From contig NZ_CP053435.1 in NCBI RefSeq assembly GCF_013127955.1, positions 4,650,001 through 4,714,000 of the forward strand: a stretch of DNA of 64,000 nucleotides, given 5' to 3'. Made by a program: the position numbers and the translations under genes. The stretch's first letter is position 1. Each line of letters opens with the position of its first letter. This DNA is from Spirosoma taeanense (lineage in GTDB: Bacteria > Bacteroidota > Bacteroidia > Cytophagales > Spirosomataceae). Positions 38,863 to 45,904 of the stretch are shown piece after piece. The notes under the pieces are model-generated. The model searched no databases and was not told the origin of the DNA. It saw only the letters and a list, made by a program, of their open reading frames with translations.

Positions 38863-38936
38863 CGTCTTGTTTTAGTGGTTACGTATGAAAAATTGCGTGG
38901 GGCTTAAGAAGGATAAAGTTACTGAAATCAACCGAC

Positions 38937-40025
38937 TTAACCAAACGTCTTTTCCAAATAGTTTGTCACTAATAGAGGCTTGGGTAACTGCTCAACTTCG
39001 GCCATTGTATACCATGCTAAACCCATTGGTAAACGTCCATTTGCGTCATCGGGCAACTCAATTCGAAAGAAAACAGCCCGGATTCGCTGGTGCGAAAGCA
39101 GTTGAACGGCTTCCGTCGGCGGGGTAGCCTGGCCGTGCCGCTGCACGAATTCCTGAATCGAATCAGGCAGCGGCAACTCGCGCAGCTGCTTCTTCGGTTC
39201 GTCGGTTTCGACCAGATAAAACTCGTGCAGATTTTGCCAGATATCCCGATCTGTCCGTTCGCGCATCGCCAGTTTCGAACCATGCTGAAAAATAAGGTAA
39301 TGAAAATAACGCTCCCGCACCGGCGCTTTTTTGGCCTTTACGGGTAACAGATGCTGCCGACCGGTCTGAAAGGCTACGCACTCTTGCTGAAGCGGACACA
39401 GCAGACAATCCGGCGCAACTGGCGTACACTGAATTGCCCCGAATTCCATAATCGCCTGATTATACGTGGCCGGATCATCGGCTCGCTGAATTAACCGCAT
39501 AGCCAGCCAGGAAAACGTCTTTTTTGCAGCGGTCGTCGTGATATCTTCCGAAACTCCAAACACCCGGGCCAGCACCCTGTATACGTTTCCATCAACCACC
39601 GGCACTCGCTCGCCAAAAGCAAACGATGCTATAGCTGCAGCCGTATAAACGCCTATCCCCTTCATTTTCAACAGATTTTGAAACGTATCGGGAAACTTAC
39701 CGACCAGTTCGTCGGTTATGTAGCGGGCAGTCTGATGGAGATTTCGGGCGCGGGAATAGTAGCCTAGTCCCTGCCAGAGCCGGAGTAGTTCACGCTCGTC
39801 GGCACGGGCCATATCCGTAATGGTTGGATAAGCCGCCAGAAAGCGTTCGTAATAAGGTTTTCCCTGCGCGACCCGCGTTTGTTGAAGAATGATTTCGGAT
39901 AGCCAGATACTATACGGATCGCGGGTGTGCCGCCACGGCAAGTCGCGTTTATGGCGCTCATACCACCGTTCGAGCGTGGGCGCAAAATTCGTTTCGATGA
40001 CGTTACCGTCTGATTGCCAATTCAA
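38937..40025 (-). CDS. mutY: A/G-specific adenine glycosylase MutY
   Basis: A 362-residue glycosylase. The N-terminal HhH-GPD domain contains WLSEIILQQTRV, with the catalytic Glu and Gln, and the helix-hairpin-helix KMKGIGVYTAAAIASFAFG followed by VPVVDGNVYRVLAR, which has the conserved Asp. A [4Fe-4S] cluster site C-x6-C-x2-C-x5-C is present (CTPVAPDCLLCPLQQEC). The C-terminal NUDIX-like MutT domain recognises 8-oxoguanine. MutY removes adenine mispaired with 8-oxoG. It is the first gene of a mutY-ssb-gldE unit. Confidence 0.97.
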   Translation of the reverse strand: MNWQSDGNVIETNFAPTLERWYERHKRDLPWRHTRDPYSIWLSEIILQQTRVAQGKPYYERFLAAYPTITDMARADERELLRLWQGLGYYSRARNLHQTARYITDELVGKFPDTFQNLLKMKGIGVYTAAAIASFAFGERVPVVDGNVYRVLARVFGVSEDITTTAAKKTFSWLAMRLIQRADDPATYNQAIMEFGAIQCTPVAPDCLLCPLQQECVAFQTGRQHLLPVKAKKAPVRERYFHYLIFQHGSKLAMRERTDRDIWQNLHEFYLVETDEPKKQLRELPLPDSIQEFVQRHGQATPPTEAVQLLSHQRIRAVFFRIELPDDANGRLPMGLAWYTMAEVEQLPKPLLVTNYLEKTFG

Positions 40026-40075
40026 AATAAAAGCGAAAAAAGTAACATCGGATGTAAAAACGGACGCCGGGAGCT

Positions 40076-40105
40076 TTTATAATTTACGGGAAACCTCTAC
40101 CTTTG
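40076..40105 (+). promoter_or_regulatory. Promoter of the HU-like gene
   Basis: TTT at 40076-40078 (a weak -33 box), a 19-nt spacer and TACCTTTG at 40098-40105, a perfect -7 match. The predicted leader is about 55 nt. Confidence 0.65.
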
Positions 40106-40166
40106 TGCTCCCATTTTTGACACCCGAATTTTCAACAACACAGTAAACGTTAAAGTTTAAGAAGTC

Positions 40167-40469
40167 GTGACGAAAGCAGACGTAATTGCAGAGATCGCCG
40201 ATAAGACCGGAATTGACAAGGCAGAGGTAACCAACACCTTGGAGACTTTTTTTTCGGTAGTTAAGGACTCATTGGCCGAGGGAGAGAACATCTATGTGCG
40301 AGGGTTCGGCAGTTTCATCAACAAGAAAAGAGCCAAGAAAGTAGCCCGGAACATCTCGAAGAACACCGCTATGGTGATTGACGAGCATTACATCCCGAGC
40401 TTCAAACCCGCCAAGGTTTTCGTTGAGCAAGTGAAAACCAGCGACAAGGCCAAAGTAGCGGCTGAGTAA
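40167..40469 (+). CDS. HU/IHF family DNA-binding protein (GTG start)
   Basis: A 100-residue HU-family protein starting with GTG at 40167; no ATG lies nearby upstream. The sequence TKADVIAEIADKTGIDKAEV, the flexible arm region RGFGSFINKKRAKKVARN and IPSFKPAKVF make the family clear. The arm tip reads NTAMVIDEHYIPSF, as in Bacteroidota HU-like proteins, in place of the usual NPRTG. The protein should bind and bend DNA. It heads a same-strand row with the TPR protein, a ribosomal-type peptide and RNase G. Confidence 0.95.
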   Translation: MTKADVIAEIADKTGIDKAEVTNTLETFFSVVKDSLAEGENIYVRGFGSFINKKRAKKVARNISKNTAMVIDEHYIPSFKPAKVFVEQVKTSDKAKVAAE

Positions 40470-40530
40470 GACAACCTGTTCAAACGGTTGCCAGTCTGGC
40501 TGGGCGTTTGCGACGTGACGACTATCCTTT

Positions 40531-41385
40531 ATGAACAAATATGTGCTGATTGTTATCGTACTGGCTACGGCCCTGACGGCAGGTCTATATTCCCTTCCAA
40601 AGGTGGTGGTGCGCAACGAAAACAAACAGTTAGGAGGCCGGACGACGCAAACGCCTACTGCTGATTCGCTCAACGTAGCGGCTAATACGGGTACGCCGGA
40701 TCGCTCAGCGATTCACGAGAAACCCGTATCGCCGGAACAGCAGAAGCAACTTGAAACGCTTCGCACTACGTTTGTCTCGGCTGCCGATGGGGTTCAGAAG
40801 CAGGCTGCAGGCGAAAAGCTTATTACGTTCTTCCGGGAAATAACCCGCTATGACAGCGCGGCTCACTACGCGGGCCTGCTGGCAGCGGCTCAACCCGATG
40901 AATCGAATCTGCTGCGGGCGGGCGATCAGTATTTTGAAGCTTATACGTTTGCCGTCGACGCAGCAAAAACGGCAGCTCTGGGCCAGAAAACGCGGGATTA
41001 CTACCAGAAAGCGCTCGATAAGAACCCGAACCTCCTGGCGGCTAAGGCGAACATGGCCATGACCTATGTGAACACCGACACGCCGATGCAGGGAATTATG
41101 CTGCTGCGTGAGGTGTTGAAGCAGGAACCGACTAATGAGTTGGCTTTATTCAATCTAGGTCTGCTTTCGATGCGGTCGAACCAGTACGAACGGGCGATTG
41201 AGCGATTCCAGCAGATTCTGGTCAATAATCCAACGAGCCGAAAAGCGCAGTTTTATCTGGGTATAAGCCTGGCGGAAGCCGGCCATAAAGCCGAAGCGAA
41301 ACAGGTTCTCGCGCAGGTAAAACAGCAGGAAAAAGACCCGCAGATTCTGGCCGCCATCCGCGAGTACGAAGAACGGCTTAAGTAA
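40531..41385 (+). CDS. Tetratricopeptide repeat protein, membrane-anchored
   Basis: A 284-residue protein with an N-terminal membrane anchor (KYVLIVIVLATALTAGLY) and a linker rich in Ser and Thr. TPR motifs occupy roughly 100-280, including TRDYYQKALDKNPNLLAAKA, LREVLKQEPTNELALFNLGL and AIERFQQILVNNPTSRKAQF. TPR domains bind partner proteins; no enzymatic domain is seen. The gene is 61 bp downstream of the HU-like gene. Similar TPR proteins often sit between hupB-like and rng genes in Bacteroidota. Confidence 0.88.
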   Translation: MNKYVLIVIVLATALTAGLYSLPKVVVRNENKQLGGRTTQTPTADSLNVAANTGTPDRSAIHEKPVSPEQQKQLETLRTTFVSAADGVQKQAAGEKLITFFREITRYDSAAHYAGLLAAAQPDESNLLRAGDQYFEAYTFAVDAAKTAALGQKTRDYYQKALDKNPNLLAAKANMAMTYVNTDTPMQGIMLLREVLKQEPTNELALFNLGLLSMRSNQYERAIERFQQILVNNPTSRKAQFYLGISLAEAGHKAEAKQVLAQVKQQEKDPQILAAIREYEERLK

Positions 41386-41488
41386 AGACGATTGAGCTGT
41401 CAGCTTTGCAGGCTTACAGCGTGACTGATAGGGCTTGACCGGGTGGTCGGCCGACACGTATTTTCAACTATAAAACACTGTTTACATT

Positions 41489-41578
41489 ATGCCTTGCGGT
41501 AAGAAACGGAAACGGCACAAGATTGCCACCCACAAGCGGAAGAAACGGCTCAGAAAAAACCGGCACAAGAAGAAATAG
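41489..41578 (+). CDS. 29-residue ribosomal-type peptide (AURKAIP1/COX24-like)
   Basis: An ATG at 41489 opens a 29-codon frame, too short for ordinary gene calling. The product begins MPCGKKRKRHKIATHKRKK and consists almost wholly of Lys, Arg and His (pI extremely basic), ending in RHKKK. This pattern matches the bacterial AURKAIP1/COX24-domain peptides, which are homologous to mitochondrial ribosomal protein mS38 and the mycobacterial bS22. Bacteroidota carry it next to rng, as here (rng starts 159 bp downstream). It likely binds rRNA of the small subunit. Identification is from the peptide pattern and the position; no search was run. Confidence 0.85.
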   Translation: MPCGKKRKRHKIATHKRKKRLRKNRHKKK

Positions 41579-41581
41579 TTT

Positions 41582-41650
41582 GTAGTTTGTGGTTTGATGT
41601 TTGTAGTTAGCTGACGCAACAACTGTGAACTACAAACTGCAAACTACACC
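41582..41650. repeat. Low-complexity inverted repeat GTAGTTTG / CAAACTAC
   Basis: Several copies of GTTTGTAGTT and GTAGTTTG (from 41582) face AACTACAAAC and CAAACTAC (ending near 41646), giving an imperfect hairpin after the 29-residue peptide gene. It looks like a dispersed AT-rich intergenic element rather than a factor-independent terminator. Confidence 0.5.
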
Positions 41651-41658
41651 TTATTTAG

Positions 41659-41707
41659 AGAAGCCTCGGCCGGTCTGTAAAGTCCGAACGTGGCTTCTTT
41701 CTTTTTT
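41659..41707 (+). terminator. Possible terminator/attenuator ahead of RNase G
   Basis: AGAAGCC (41659-41665) pairs with GGCTTCT (41692-41698) around a 26-nt loop, followed by a T-rich run (TTCTTTTTT to about 41707), just 30 bp before the rng start. Stem is short, so this is moderate evidence only; it could attenuate transcription into rng. Confidence 0.45.
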
Positions 41708-41737
41708 CTACAGCCATTCTAACCGTATATTCATCTT

Positions 41738-43300
41738 GTGAGTAATGAATTAGTTATCAGTTCGACTCAGAAAGGTGATCGGATTGCACTCTTGCAGAAC
41801 AAGAGATTGCTGGAGTATCACGAAGAAGAGTTAGACAGCAGCTTCACCGTTGGCGATCTTTACTTAGGAACAGTCAAAAAACTTTCGTCGGGCCTTAATG
41901 CGGCTTTCGTGGACGTTGGTCACGAAAAAGATGGTTTTTTGCACTATCAGGACTTAGGGCCGAATATTAATTCGCTCAATAAGTTTGTCAAAGATATAAT
42001 CGCTAAACGTGTCAGCACCGGTCGGCTGAACGGCATCAAGCTGGAGCCGGCAATCGAGAAAATCGGAAAAATCGATAAGGTACTGACGAAAAATGCCCCG
42101 ATTCTGGTTCAGGTGGTCAAAGAGCCCATCTCAACCAAAGGCCCACGCCTTTCCTGCGACATTTCTATTGCGGGTCGCTATCTGGTTCTTGTCCCATTTT
42201 CAGATGGCGTAAACCTGTCCAAAAAAATTACCGATCGTGCAGAGCGGTCACGGCTGCTACGGCTCATGTCATCCCTGAAGCCGCAGAACTTTGGCATTAT
42301 TGTGCGCACCGTGGCGCAGGATAAAGATGTTGAAGAACTCGACCGGGATTTACAAAACTCCCTGGCCAAGTGGGAGCAGGCCGTAAAAACGCTGGCCGAT
42401 GCGAAACCCCGCGATCGGGTACTGGGCGAGATGAACCGGGCTTCTTCCATTCTGCGGGATATGCTGAACGAATCGTTCGAAAGCATTACGGTCGATACAA
42501 AAGAGTCGTTTGATGAGATTCGGACCTACATTCACACCATCGCGCCCGAAAAAGAGAAGATCGTAAAACTCCACACGGGCAAAACCAAGGTTTTCGAAGC
42601 CTTGGGATTAGAGAAACAGCTCAAATCACTGTTTGGCCGTTCGGTTAGCCTGCCGGGTGGAGGTTATCTGATTATTGAGCACACAGAAGCGCTCCACGTC
42701 ATTGACGTTAACAGCGGGAACAAGTCTAACTCGGAGGAGGATCAGGAGGCTACGGCGATCAGCGTAAACCGCGAGGCTGCGAAAGAGATTGCCCGCCAGC
42801 TGCGGCTGCGCGACATGGGGGGCATCATCGTCGTGGACTTCATCGACATGAAAAAAGCAGAGAATAAAAAGCTTCTGCAGGACATCATGCGCGACGAGAT
42901 GAAAGCCGACCGCTCGAAATTTACCATCCTGCCGCTAACGAAGTTTGGCCTGATGCAGATTACGCGCCAGCGCGTCCGGCCTGAAATGAACATCGTTACC
43001 CGCGAAGTTTGCCCGACTTGTGGCGGCACCGGCACGATCCAAGCCAGCGTTCTGGTTACGGACGTGATCGAGACCAACCTTGATTATATGCTGACAAAAC
43101 AAAACGAACACGGAATTTCGATTGCGCTGCATCCGTTTTTATACGCCTATTACACCAAAGGGCTCTATTCGAAACAGATGCAGTGGTATATGAAATACAA
43201 AACGTGGGTCAAGATTGTAAAGGACAGCTCATTGGGGATTGTTAACTTCAAATTCTTCAATAAGTCCGGCGAAGAGATTGAAGTGAGCAATAACGTTTGA
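41738..43300 (+). CDS. rng: Ribonuclease E/G
   Basis: A 520-residue RNase G-type enzyme, starting with GTG at 41738. An N-terminal S1 RNA-binding domain (GDLYLGTVKKLSSGLNAAFVDVG) is followed by the RNase H-like and catalytic regions with Asp in HVIDVNSGNKS and Asp in GGIIVVDFIDMKK, and the Zn-link CPTCGGTG. It cleaves single-stranded RNA endonucleolytically, trimming rRNA and turning over mRNA. It lacks the long degradosome-scaffold tail of RNase E, fitting RNase G. It ends at a strong hairpin. Confidence 0.95.
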   Translation: MSNELVISSTQKGDRIALLQNKRLLEYHEEELDSSFTVGDLYLGTVKKLSSGLNAAFVDVGHEKDGFLHYQDLGPNINSLNKFVKDIIAKRVSTGRLNGIKLEPAIEKIGKIDKVLTKNAPILVQVVKEPISTKGPRLSCDISIAGRYLVLVPFSDGVNLSKKITDRAERSRLLRLMSSLKPQNFGIIVRTVAQDKDVEELDRDLQNSLAKWEQAVKTLADAKPRDRVLGEMNRASSILRDMLNESFESITVDTKESFDEIRTYIHTIAPEKEKIVKLHTGKTKVFEALGLEKQLKSLFGRSVSLPGGGYLIIEHTEALHVIDVNSGNKSNSEEDQEATAISVNREAAKEIARQLRLRDMGGIIVVDFIDMKKAENKKLLQDIMRDEMKADRSKFTILPLTKFGLMQITRQRVRPEMNIVTREVCPTCGGTGTIQASVLVTDVIETNLDYMLTKQNEHGISIALHPFLYAYYTKGLYSKQMQWYMKYKTWVKIVKDSSLGIVNFKFFNKSGEEIEVSNNV

Positions 43301-43341
43301 TTAGCCGAACAATACCTGAAGTAACACGCCGAAAGGGTTCT

Positions 43342-43390
43342 AACCGAGAGAAGGCGGGGTCACTGTTGTGAATCCCGCCTTCTCTCGGTT
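43342..43390. terminator. Bidirectional terminator hairpin
   Basis: Seventeen-bp perfect arms (43342-43358 and 43374-43390) around a 15-nt loop. It lies between the convergent rng and acyltransferase genes. Confidence 0.8.
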
Positions 43391-43406
43391 TAAGCTTTTC
43401 AGGGTA

Positions 43407-44522
43407 TTAGTGGAGTATCTCCATTTCTACCAATTCCTCGAACATCTCCTCGCCCACTACTCCTTCAACTGAATCAATCGTGTTCAGATTGAGGAGCAGA
43501 TCGCGCAGATCTTCGGTAATCTCATACGTCTGGTATAACCTTCGGTCAAACAGGATTGGGGCCTGCTCAAGATCGCATAGAGTATAGCGGTCTTCATTGA
43601 AAGCGGGGTGCTCAGGACGCCGGCCATACATGGCATGTTTTGGAAGTTCGGGTTCCAGGAAAGATTGGATGTAATTCCAGCCCTCCCACTGACCAGGATA
43701 ACGGGTCAGGTAAGACCAGAAGGCATCGTACAGTTGCTGCATTGCCTCGCGGCAATACATTTCGCGGTCGCTCTGCCGAATCGGACGGATTGGATCCAGA
43801 CAATGCAATACGTTGGTCAGATCCGGCTGGCGATAACTCACTACGGGCACGATAGGAACACCCGATGTGTGCGACAGATAGCCCACGCCCTTACGTGTCA
43901 GCACGTTTCGCTGCCCGAAACGAACGGAAAGAAGTTTATCTTCCTCGCCGGGCTGCGGAGCCGTTTCGGGACTACCATCTACGTAAACTATCAGCGATCG
44001 ACCGGCTTTTAACTCTCGTAAAATGGTCAGTCCGGCTGAGGCCTGCCCGGTATCTACGATTCGGAACACATTGGTCAGGCCGTGTTTCTGGCGTAGCGCT
44101 TCGATATGCTCCAGCATATCGTCACCCTGGTGGCGGTTCATATTGCTGCCGACCAGTAAGACACAGTCTACGCCCCGGCGAAACAGAACGCTCGTCAGCA
44201 GACGATACGATCCTAAATGATAAGTACAATAAATTCGGGGGCCATCTGGCTTGGTAATCGCTTCTTTCGCCCCGCGAAACTTCACCAGATCGCCGGCCGT
44301 GAGGCACTGCTGATCAAAGGTGGTAAACACTTGCTGCAGCAGCAGTTCCTGAAACAGACGCTCGTGACTGCTGCGGGGGATGAAGGGCATGATATTCTCT
44401 ACGTTGGCGGAGAAAGTCGTGAACTTCATCAGATATCCCCGCTCCTTCCGTAGGTTGACTCGCTCGAAGTGCTCACGACAACGAGCGAGTTCCTGTTTAT
44501 ACAGATGCTGCGCAGATGGCAT
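43407..44522 (-). CDS. LpxL-like acyltransferase with a PqqD-like C-terminal extension
   Basis: A 371-residue protein of the lipid A biosynthesis acyltransferase-like superfamily. Residues 95-290 show IYCTYHLGSYRLL (His102), SLIVYVDGSPETA (about 176-188), IVPVVSYRQ (about 224-232) and YPGQWEGW (about 275-282), where the last is typical of LpxL/HtrB proteins. The usual HX4[DE] acyltransferase motif reads HX4R here, so the catalytic mechanism is uncertain. The last 65 residues (about 307-371: strand ILFDRRLYQTYEI, helix EDLRDLLLNL, helix FEELVEMEIL) look like the winged-helix PqqD/RRE fold that binds leader peptides of ribosomally made natural products; this match is by eye. A 54-residue peptide gene lies 12 bp upstream in the same operon. 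Inference: an acyltransferase acting on that peptide. Confidence 0.8.
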   Translation of the reverse strand: MPSAQHLYKQELARCREHFERVNLRKERGYLMKFTTFSANVENIMPFIPRSSHERLFQELLLQQVFTTFDQQCLTAGDLVKFRGAKEAITKPDGPRIYCTYHLGSYRLLTSVLFRRGVDCVLLVGSNMNRHQGDDMLEHIEALRQKHGLTNVFRIVDTGQASAGLTILRELKAGRSLIVYVDGSPETAPQPGEEDKLLSVRFGQRNVLTRKGVGYLSHTSGVPIVPVVSYRQPDLTNVLHCLDPIRPIRQSDREMYCREAMQQLYDAFWSYLTRYPGQWEGWNYIQSFLEPELPKHAMYGRRPEHPAFNEDRYTLCDLEQAPILFDRRLYQTYEITEDLRDLLLNLNTIDSVEGVVGEEMFEELVEMEILH

Positions 44523-44534
44523 GATTGCTGCTGA

Positions 44535-44699
44535 TTAAAGTGAAAAAGACAGCTTATTCGAAAGCCCCTGAATTGCCATCACCTTGCAGCATTCATCAGG
44601 TTTCATAAATTTGAGCAGATTTGCCGACTCAGACTTGGCAGCAGAGATGATCGTGTTTTTCGATACTTGTACAGCTTTGATGGCGAATGATTTTTTCAT
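44535..44699 (-). CDS. 54-residue peptide, candidate precursor of a modified peptide
   Basis: A frame from the ATG at 44699 to TAA at 44535 encodes 54 residues. It begins MKKSFAIKAVQVSKNT, is rich in Lys (9), Ser and Ala, and carries a Cys pair (CCK at 37-39) after MKPDE, ending in LSNKLSFSL. It was found by reading the strand; it is too short for usual gene calling. Supporting facts: it is the first reading frame after a good promoter at 44772-44802 (leader about 65 nt), and it ends 12 bp before the acyltransferase start. A RiPP precursor has a leader that binds an RRE and a core that is modified; the Lys/Cys content and the partner gene make that plausible. It could instead be an ordinary small protein or leader peptide. 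Confidence 0.65.
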   Translation of the reverse strand: MKKSFAIKAVQVSKNTIISAAKSESANLLKFMKPDECCKVMAIQGLSNKLSFSL

Positions 44700-44771
44700 G
44701 ACGACTGTTTGTTTTGAGATTACCGTTAGTTGTTCTATTTATCGGGTGTTTTATGCCCCGTTTGATAGATA

Positions 44772-44802
44772 CAAAGGTATAGTCGCCACCAAGGGTCATC
44801 AA
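44772..44802 (-). promoter_or_regulatory. Promoter of the peptide-acyltransferase operon
   Basis: On the minus strand, TTG (44802-44800), a 20-nt spacer and TACCTTTG (44779-44772), a full match to the Bacteroidota consensus. The predicted start of transcription is near 44765, about 65 nt before the 54-residue peptide. Confidence 0.75.
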
Positions 44803-44881
44803 TCGCAAAAAAGTCTTAACATTGCGTTGTAGATTAGTCAATAATTACCAGTATATTAGTTCATATTTTTGCTAAGGGCAC

Positions 44882-45904
44882 ATGAAAGTAGTTCAACTGA
44901 CCAGAACTTTCCTGAAGAAGCCGCTATATAGCGTTGCCCTTATTGTAGGGGTTGCTTTGCTGGTAGAAGGCTTGTCATGGACCTCCGCCTTTGATACAAA
45001 AATTAAAATACTCAATAGCTATGGTGGTGCATGGCCGTATGTCAGTCTGCTCTTACGCGGGCTGATTCTGCCTGAGGTTTGCACCGCCTGCATTCTGGTT
45101 TTTCTGGTTAATCAGCATCATATCCGCTTTGGTATCCATTCTGTTGAGTTAACTCCCCGAGCCATAGGACTTTATCAGCTTAGCCTGTTACCAACCGTCC
45201 TTCTGTCGTTCTTTATATTCAATCCCATTACGGAAACGGTCCGTTTTCTGTTAGAACAGTACCCAGCCTATACCTTCTCCGTTTACTGGAAGTCTTACGT
45301 CAGTGGTACGTTTTCCTGGGACATCTATTTCCGCTATCTGATTCCTGTTCTGTTAATCAGCTATTTACCAGTCAATATCTCCCTGTTGTCTGACTATTCC
45401 CAGCAACGGCAACAAGCTCAGGAAGCCGCCGAAGCCAAAGCAGCTCAGGCAGTCCAGGAAGCCCAGGCGGTTATAGCCGCCCGTGCAAGCTCCTCATCGG
45501 TACCTGCACCGACGTATCTGGCTTCCCTTAAAGGCAAAAATTCGCACGGCGAACTCGATTTTCCGGTTGAAGACGTTTTTTATTTCACCATAGAAGAACG
45601 CTATTATTACGCTGAACTAGCCAAAGGCCGCTATCTGGTTGCCAAAACGCTTAACGATCTGGAGGCCGAGCTTGATCCAAGCCGGTTCTTCCGCATCAAG
45701 CGTGATTATATCGTTAACCGAACTGCCGTTCTGAACTATGCTTACTGGGAAAACGGTAAATACATAGTCAGGCTAAACACACCTGATCGGTACGAAATCG
45801 TTGTACCCCGCGCCCGAATGCAAATTTTTCGGGAGTGGCTACAGGGAAGCCAGCAACCGCTCCTCGACGAAGCGGGCACTGGTCCTTTTATGCTTACCGC
45901 CTAG
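44882..45904 (+). CDS. Membrane-bound LytTR domain regulator
   Basis: A 340-residue protein with four predicted membrane helices (for example LYSVALIVGVALLVEGLSW, LYQLSLLPTVLLSFFIF and YLIPVLLISYLPVNISL) followed by an Ala/Gln-rich linker (about 178-205) and a LytTR DNA-binding domain (about 220-325, with EDVFYFTIEERYYYAELA, FFRIKRDYIVNRTAV and YEIVVPRARMQIFREWL). LytTR proteins bind short direct-repeat sites. Here the DNA-binding domain is fused to a membrane part, so the regulator could sense a membrane or peptide signal directly. It is divergent from the peptide/acyltransferase operon with its start 80 bp from that operon's -33 box, a likely regulatory pairing. Confidence 0.88.
   Translation: MKVVQLTRTFLKKPLYSVALIVGVALLVEGLSWTSAFDTKIKILNSYGGAWPYVSLLLRGLILPEVCTACILVFLVNQHHIRFGIHSVELTPRAIGLYQLSLLPTVLLSFFIFNPITETVRFLLEQYPAYTFSVYWKSYVSGTFSWDIYFRYLIPVLLISYLPVNISLLSDYSQQRQQAQEAAEAKAAQAVQEAQAVIAARASSSSVPAPTYLASLKGKNSHGELDFPVEDVFYFTIEERYYYAELAKGRYLVAKTLNDLEAELDPSRFFRIKRDYIVNRTAVLNYAYWENGKYIVRLNTPDRYEIVVPRARMQIFREWLQGSQQPLLDEAGTGPFMLTA

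Noticed and set aside
44584-44832. 82-codon plus-strand frame
   Set aside because: It lies antisense to the peptide gene and its promoter, and has no recognisable protein features.
44629-44841. 70-codon minus-strand frame overlapping the 54-residue peptide in another frame
   Set aside because: Its start lies upstream of the predicted promoter and transcription start (44772-44802), and its translation is of mixed composition without family features.
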